Below are positions 50,501-51,513 of a DNA stretch of 51,513 bases, piece by piece. Both the position numbers and the translations under genes were made by a program. The DNA comes from an uncultured Eggerthellaceae bacterium (GTDB lineage: Bacteria; Actinomycetota; Coriobacteriia; Coriobacteriales; Eggerthellaceae). Location: positions 1 to 51,513 of the forward strand of contig CALUHI010000035.1 in the NCBI GenBank assembly GCA_944320405.1. The letters run 5' to 3'. Within the stretch, counting starts at the first letter, position 1. Each line of letters starts with the position of its first letter. Under the pieces are notes generated by a model. That model ran no database searches. It saw nothing but the letters and a program-made list of their open reading frames with translations, and was not told where the DNA came from.

Positions 50501-51513
50501 CACCAGAGTGCCGCCCTCGGGTGCATCGAAGAACCCCCGCAGCGTGTACCCGTCCTCGTTGGGATCGACCGTCTCCTCCACGACGACCTCGTCCGATCCG
50601 CTGCGCACCCGCGCGCTTCCGTCGTAGCCCGCATAGGTGTTGACGTCGAGCGTCAGGTTGCTCGTCAAGTAAAGCCAGCCGTAATCGAGCGGCGAGGACA
50701 GGTCGGTGGGGTGCACCTCGCCGGCATAGCGGTTCCCGTCCTCGTCGACGGCGCCTGTCACCTCGCCGTTCTCCGGCAGCCAGAGCATCACGCCCGACCG
50801 GTACACGCCCTCTTGGAATCTGATGCGTGAGGTCTGCAGGTCGCTTGTTCCGTAGCTCACTCCGCCGATGTCAACCGAGGGGACCGCTGTCTGGGGAGAA
50901 GCGTCCTCAAGCGCGACGAACGTGCGGTAGACCGCGGTTCCGTAGCCGGTCGTGGCGTGCGCAGATGGCTGGCTGCCGCTGGTCATGGCGAATCCGGTGA
51001 AAGACCCTCCCGTAACCGCGAGGGTGCCCGTCCCGTCGCCGTCCTGGGGAACGCCTGCCCCGCCGAACCCGACATCCACCGTGCCGCCCGAGATGCGCAC
51101 GCTGGCATCGCCCTCGCGGCTCCCCAAGACCAAGGTGCCGTACGCCAGATCGTCGGCGATGACGAGCCCTCCCGACACGCTTACAGTCGCATCGCCCTCC
51201 ACGCTGCCGATGGCGGGCGTATCCGTCTGGCGGTGGAGGTATCCTTCGGCGCGGAAGTCGACGGTGCCGCCTGAAATGGAGACGTCCGCGTTGCCGCTGA
51301 CGCTGCCGATGCCAGGGACGTTCTCGTGCGTGATCGCCCGCACGGAACCGCCTTCGATGGACACAGAGGCGTTGCCGGACACGTTGCCGATGGCGGGGGC
51401 TTCTCCGTCGCTGGTCGCCTCCACGCGGGCATCGCCTGTGATCCGCAGCGGAATGCCGCAAAGGATCGCGGGACGGCCCCAGCCGGTGGAGACGAAGGTG
51501 CCGCCAGCGATGG
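47588..51513 (-). CDS. Large repeat-rich cell-surface protein with sorting signal (start outside window)
   Basis: At least 1308 residues; the frame is open to the right edge, so a GTG at 51424 is internal. From N to C: five or so beta-helix-like turns (SGNASVSIEGGSV, SGNADVSISGGTVDF, EGDATVSVSGGLV); then about six Listeria-Bacteroides (InlB B/Flg_new) repeats (YTVAFDANGGEGQM ... FAGWNTKADGSGTSY ... TLYAQW); a (DP)n spacer of about 11 units; then RLSDTGD, a hydrophobic helix and RGRKGR. The end is an LPXTG-like sortase signal with LSDTG, so the protein is probably wall-anchored. Adhesion or surface display is likely but unproven. Confidence 0.88.
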   Translation of the reverse strand, partial: IAGGTFVSTGWGRPAILCGIPLRITGDARVEATSDGEAPAIGNVSGNASVSIEGGSVRAITHENVPGIGSVSGNADVSISGGTVDFRAEGYLHRQTDTPAIGSVEGDATVSVSGGLVIADDLAYGTLVLGSREGDASVRISGGTVDVGFGGAGVPQDGDGTGTLAVTGGSFTGFAMTSGSQPSAHATTGYGTAVYRTFVALEDASPQTAVPSVDIGGVSYGTSDLQTSRIRFQEGVYRSGVMLWLPENGEVTGAVDEDGNRYAGEVHPTDLSSPLDYGWLYLTSNLTLDVNTYAGYDGSARVRSGSDEVVVEETVDPNEDGYTLRGFFDAPEGGTLVMNAQYRLAANVEGWTDAAGRWTRTDAPFTLYAQWERTYTVTFDANVPRTASTTVSGSTADAELTTGTAGSLTACGYALAGYRFTGWNTSPDGAGDAYADGDAVLDLAEGGETATLYAQWEPLSYTVSFKGGEGAGGQMAAQTFTFDHSAQLDANAFSAPTGAVFLDWCDETTGKRYSDQAQVVNLCEVNEDGSLAGHTLTAQWARNAVTLTIARDNEPVVLSDPGGSIQLIPEAGGSPVDGFSADTSSPGTYFLAGVAPGTYGVDVNEGSDGGGALPTGGITVTVKTDTPATLSLEYATVKVETQDAGISAWISSPGVEKRVVLVGDAVHVVCGADVDNGYMFDGWSCQGVAPSGFDADSESLEDMTINGPVTLTAHSRSASYTVAFDANGGEGQMAHEAMTCHETRTLDLCAFRRGGYAFAGWNTKADGSGTSYADGAEVTNLALTDGATVTLYAQWAARYTVAFDANAPEDASTTVDGSTSALSMIVGQPSNLPACGFALPGYRFAGWNTAADGSGDAYADGAKVVDLSTEAKATVTLYAQWKPLSYKIELLLAEDGGTTTHLGSIDAAFDEPLTLPDEAAGIPDGRVLLGWETLGFGSFYRAGSQAANLCTLGADGTPVGTKLYARLGSAEAFYLVMENDGSPVVLEDPASEIELVSGSGTSFIGCFTMVEPGIYSISSIPPGAYSLAIEGWSTEGEAAIVGEDGGGRIVLAYCTVEAAAEKHAEAWLVDPATGEPVDRVERVPIGSAIEIGASAETGYAFEIWTAIGAAPAWENDDPSQASQTITANGRVLLEAHPAANRYRVLFDANGGTGRMEPQDMVYGEPQRLFDCAFAREGFSFAGWNTEADGTGTAYADGAEVVNLASEDGVTVTLYAQWAVTPGPDPDPDPDPDPDPDPDPDPEPNPDPGTSDTSDDSDATAADGKEATAKRLSDTGDAVAPLAAAIVATMISAGAIVACAWSRGRKGR
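47769..47850 (-). repeat. Hexanucleotide repeat coding for the Asp-Pro spacer
   Basis: Tandem units of GGATCx/GGGTCG on the plus strand encode the DPDPDP spacer of the surface protein. Units of six bases keep the frame, so slippage would lengthen or shorten the spacer by whole DP pairs. Confidence 0.8.

Overview
The window comes from a GC-rich anaerobic actinobacterium, most likely of the Eggerthellaceae (class Coriobacteriia: Eggerthella, Gordonibacter, Slackia or Adlercreutzia type). The pointers are several polytopic membrane proteins ending in a LuxR helix-turn-helix, many Tat-exported Fe-S/molybdopterin enzymes with TorD chaperones, flavodoxin/ferredoxin proteins, and no rRNA, tRNA, phage or conjugation genes. 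Genus assignment is inference from gene content.

Left part (1-8.3 kb, minus strand): the 5' end of a type III glutamine synthetase, then a split, archaeal-type glutamate synthase operon (amidotransferase, FMN/Fe-S core, ferredoxin, FAD oxidoreductase, GXGXG domain), a flavin reductase and a flavodoxin-ferredoxin fusion. The spaces between them hold a 79-bp perfect palindrome, a 198-bp element with inverted termini and short palindromic repeats. From 8.3 to 10.1 kb lies a sodium:alanine/glycine symporter behind a promoter and a glycine riboswitch.

From 10.2 to 13.5 kb there is a two-component system whose sensor kinase carries NSGY repeats in its outside domain. A small membrane-anchored protein with the same repeats sits just upstream. 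FeoA-FeoB iron transport, an MFS transporter and a coiled-coil membrane protein run the other way (13.7-18.3 kb). From 18.4 to 28.3 kb come two alpha/beta hydrolases, an exported flavodoxin lipoprotein, a remnant of a cupin gene, an SNF-type transporter and three membrane LuxR regulators, one of them broken by a frameshift.

From 28.4 to 42.8 kb is the redox core: a NifU-like scaffold with an unknown partner, a tungsten-type aldehyde ferredoxin oxidoreductase (AOR), a Tat ferredoxin, and two tandem TorD + molybdopterin subunit + Fe-S subunit + NrfD operons. Three promoters here (AOR, ferredoxin/TorD/Mo operon, NifU-like operon) share an operator next to the -35 box with the same 17-bp spacing, so these units probably form one regulon. 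This is the main system-level observation of the window.

The right end (42.9-51.5 kb) holds YchF, a nickel-pincer cofactor set (larE, larB and a short larC) preceded by two copies of a 55-bp stem-loop element, a SanA-like protein, and the C-terminal 1.3 thousand residues of a repeat-rich cell-surface protein that runs off the window.
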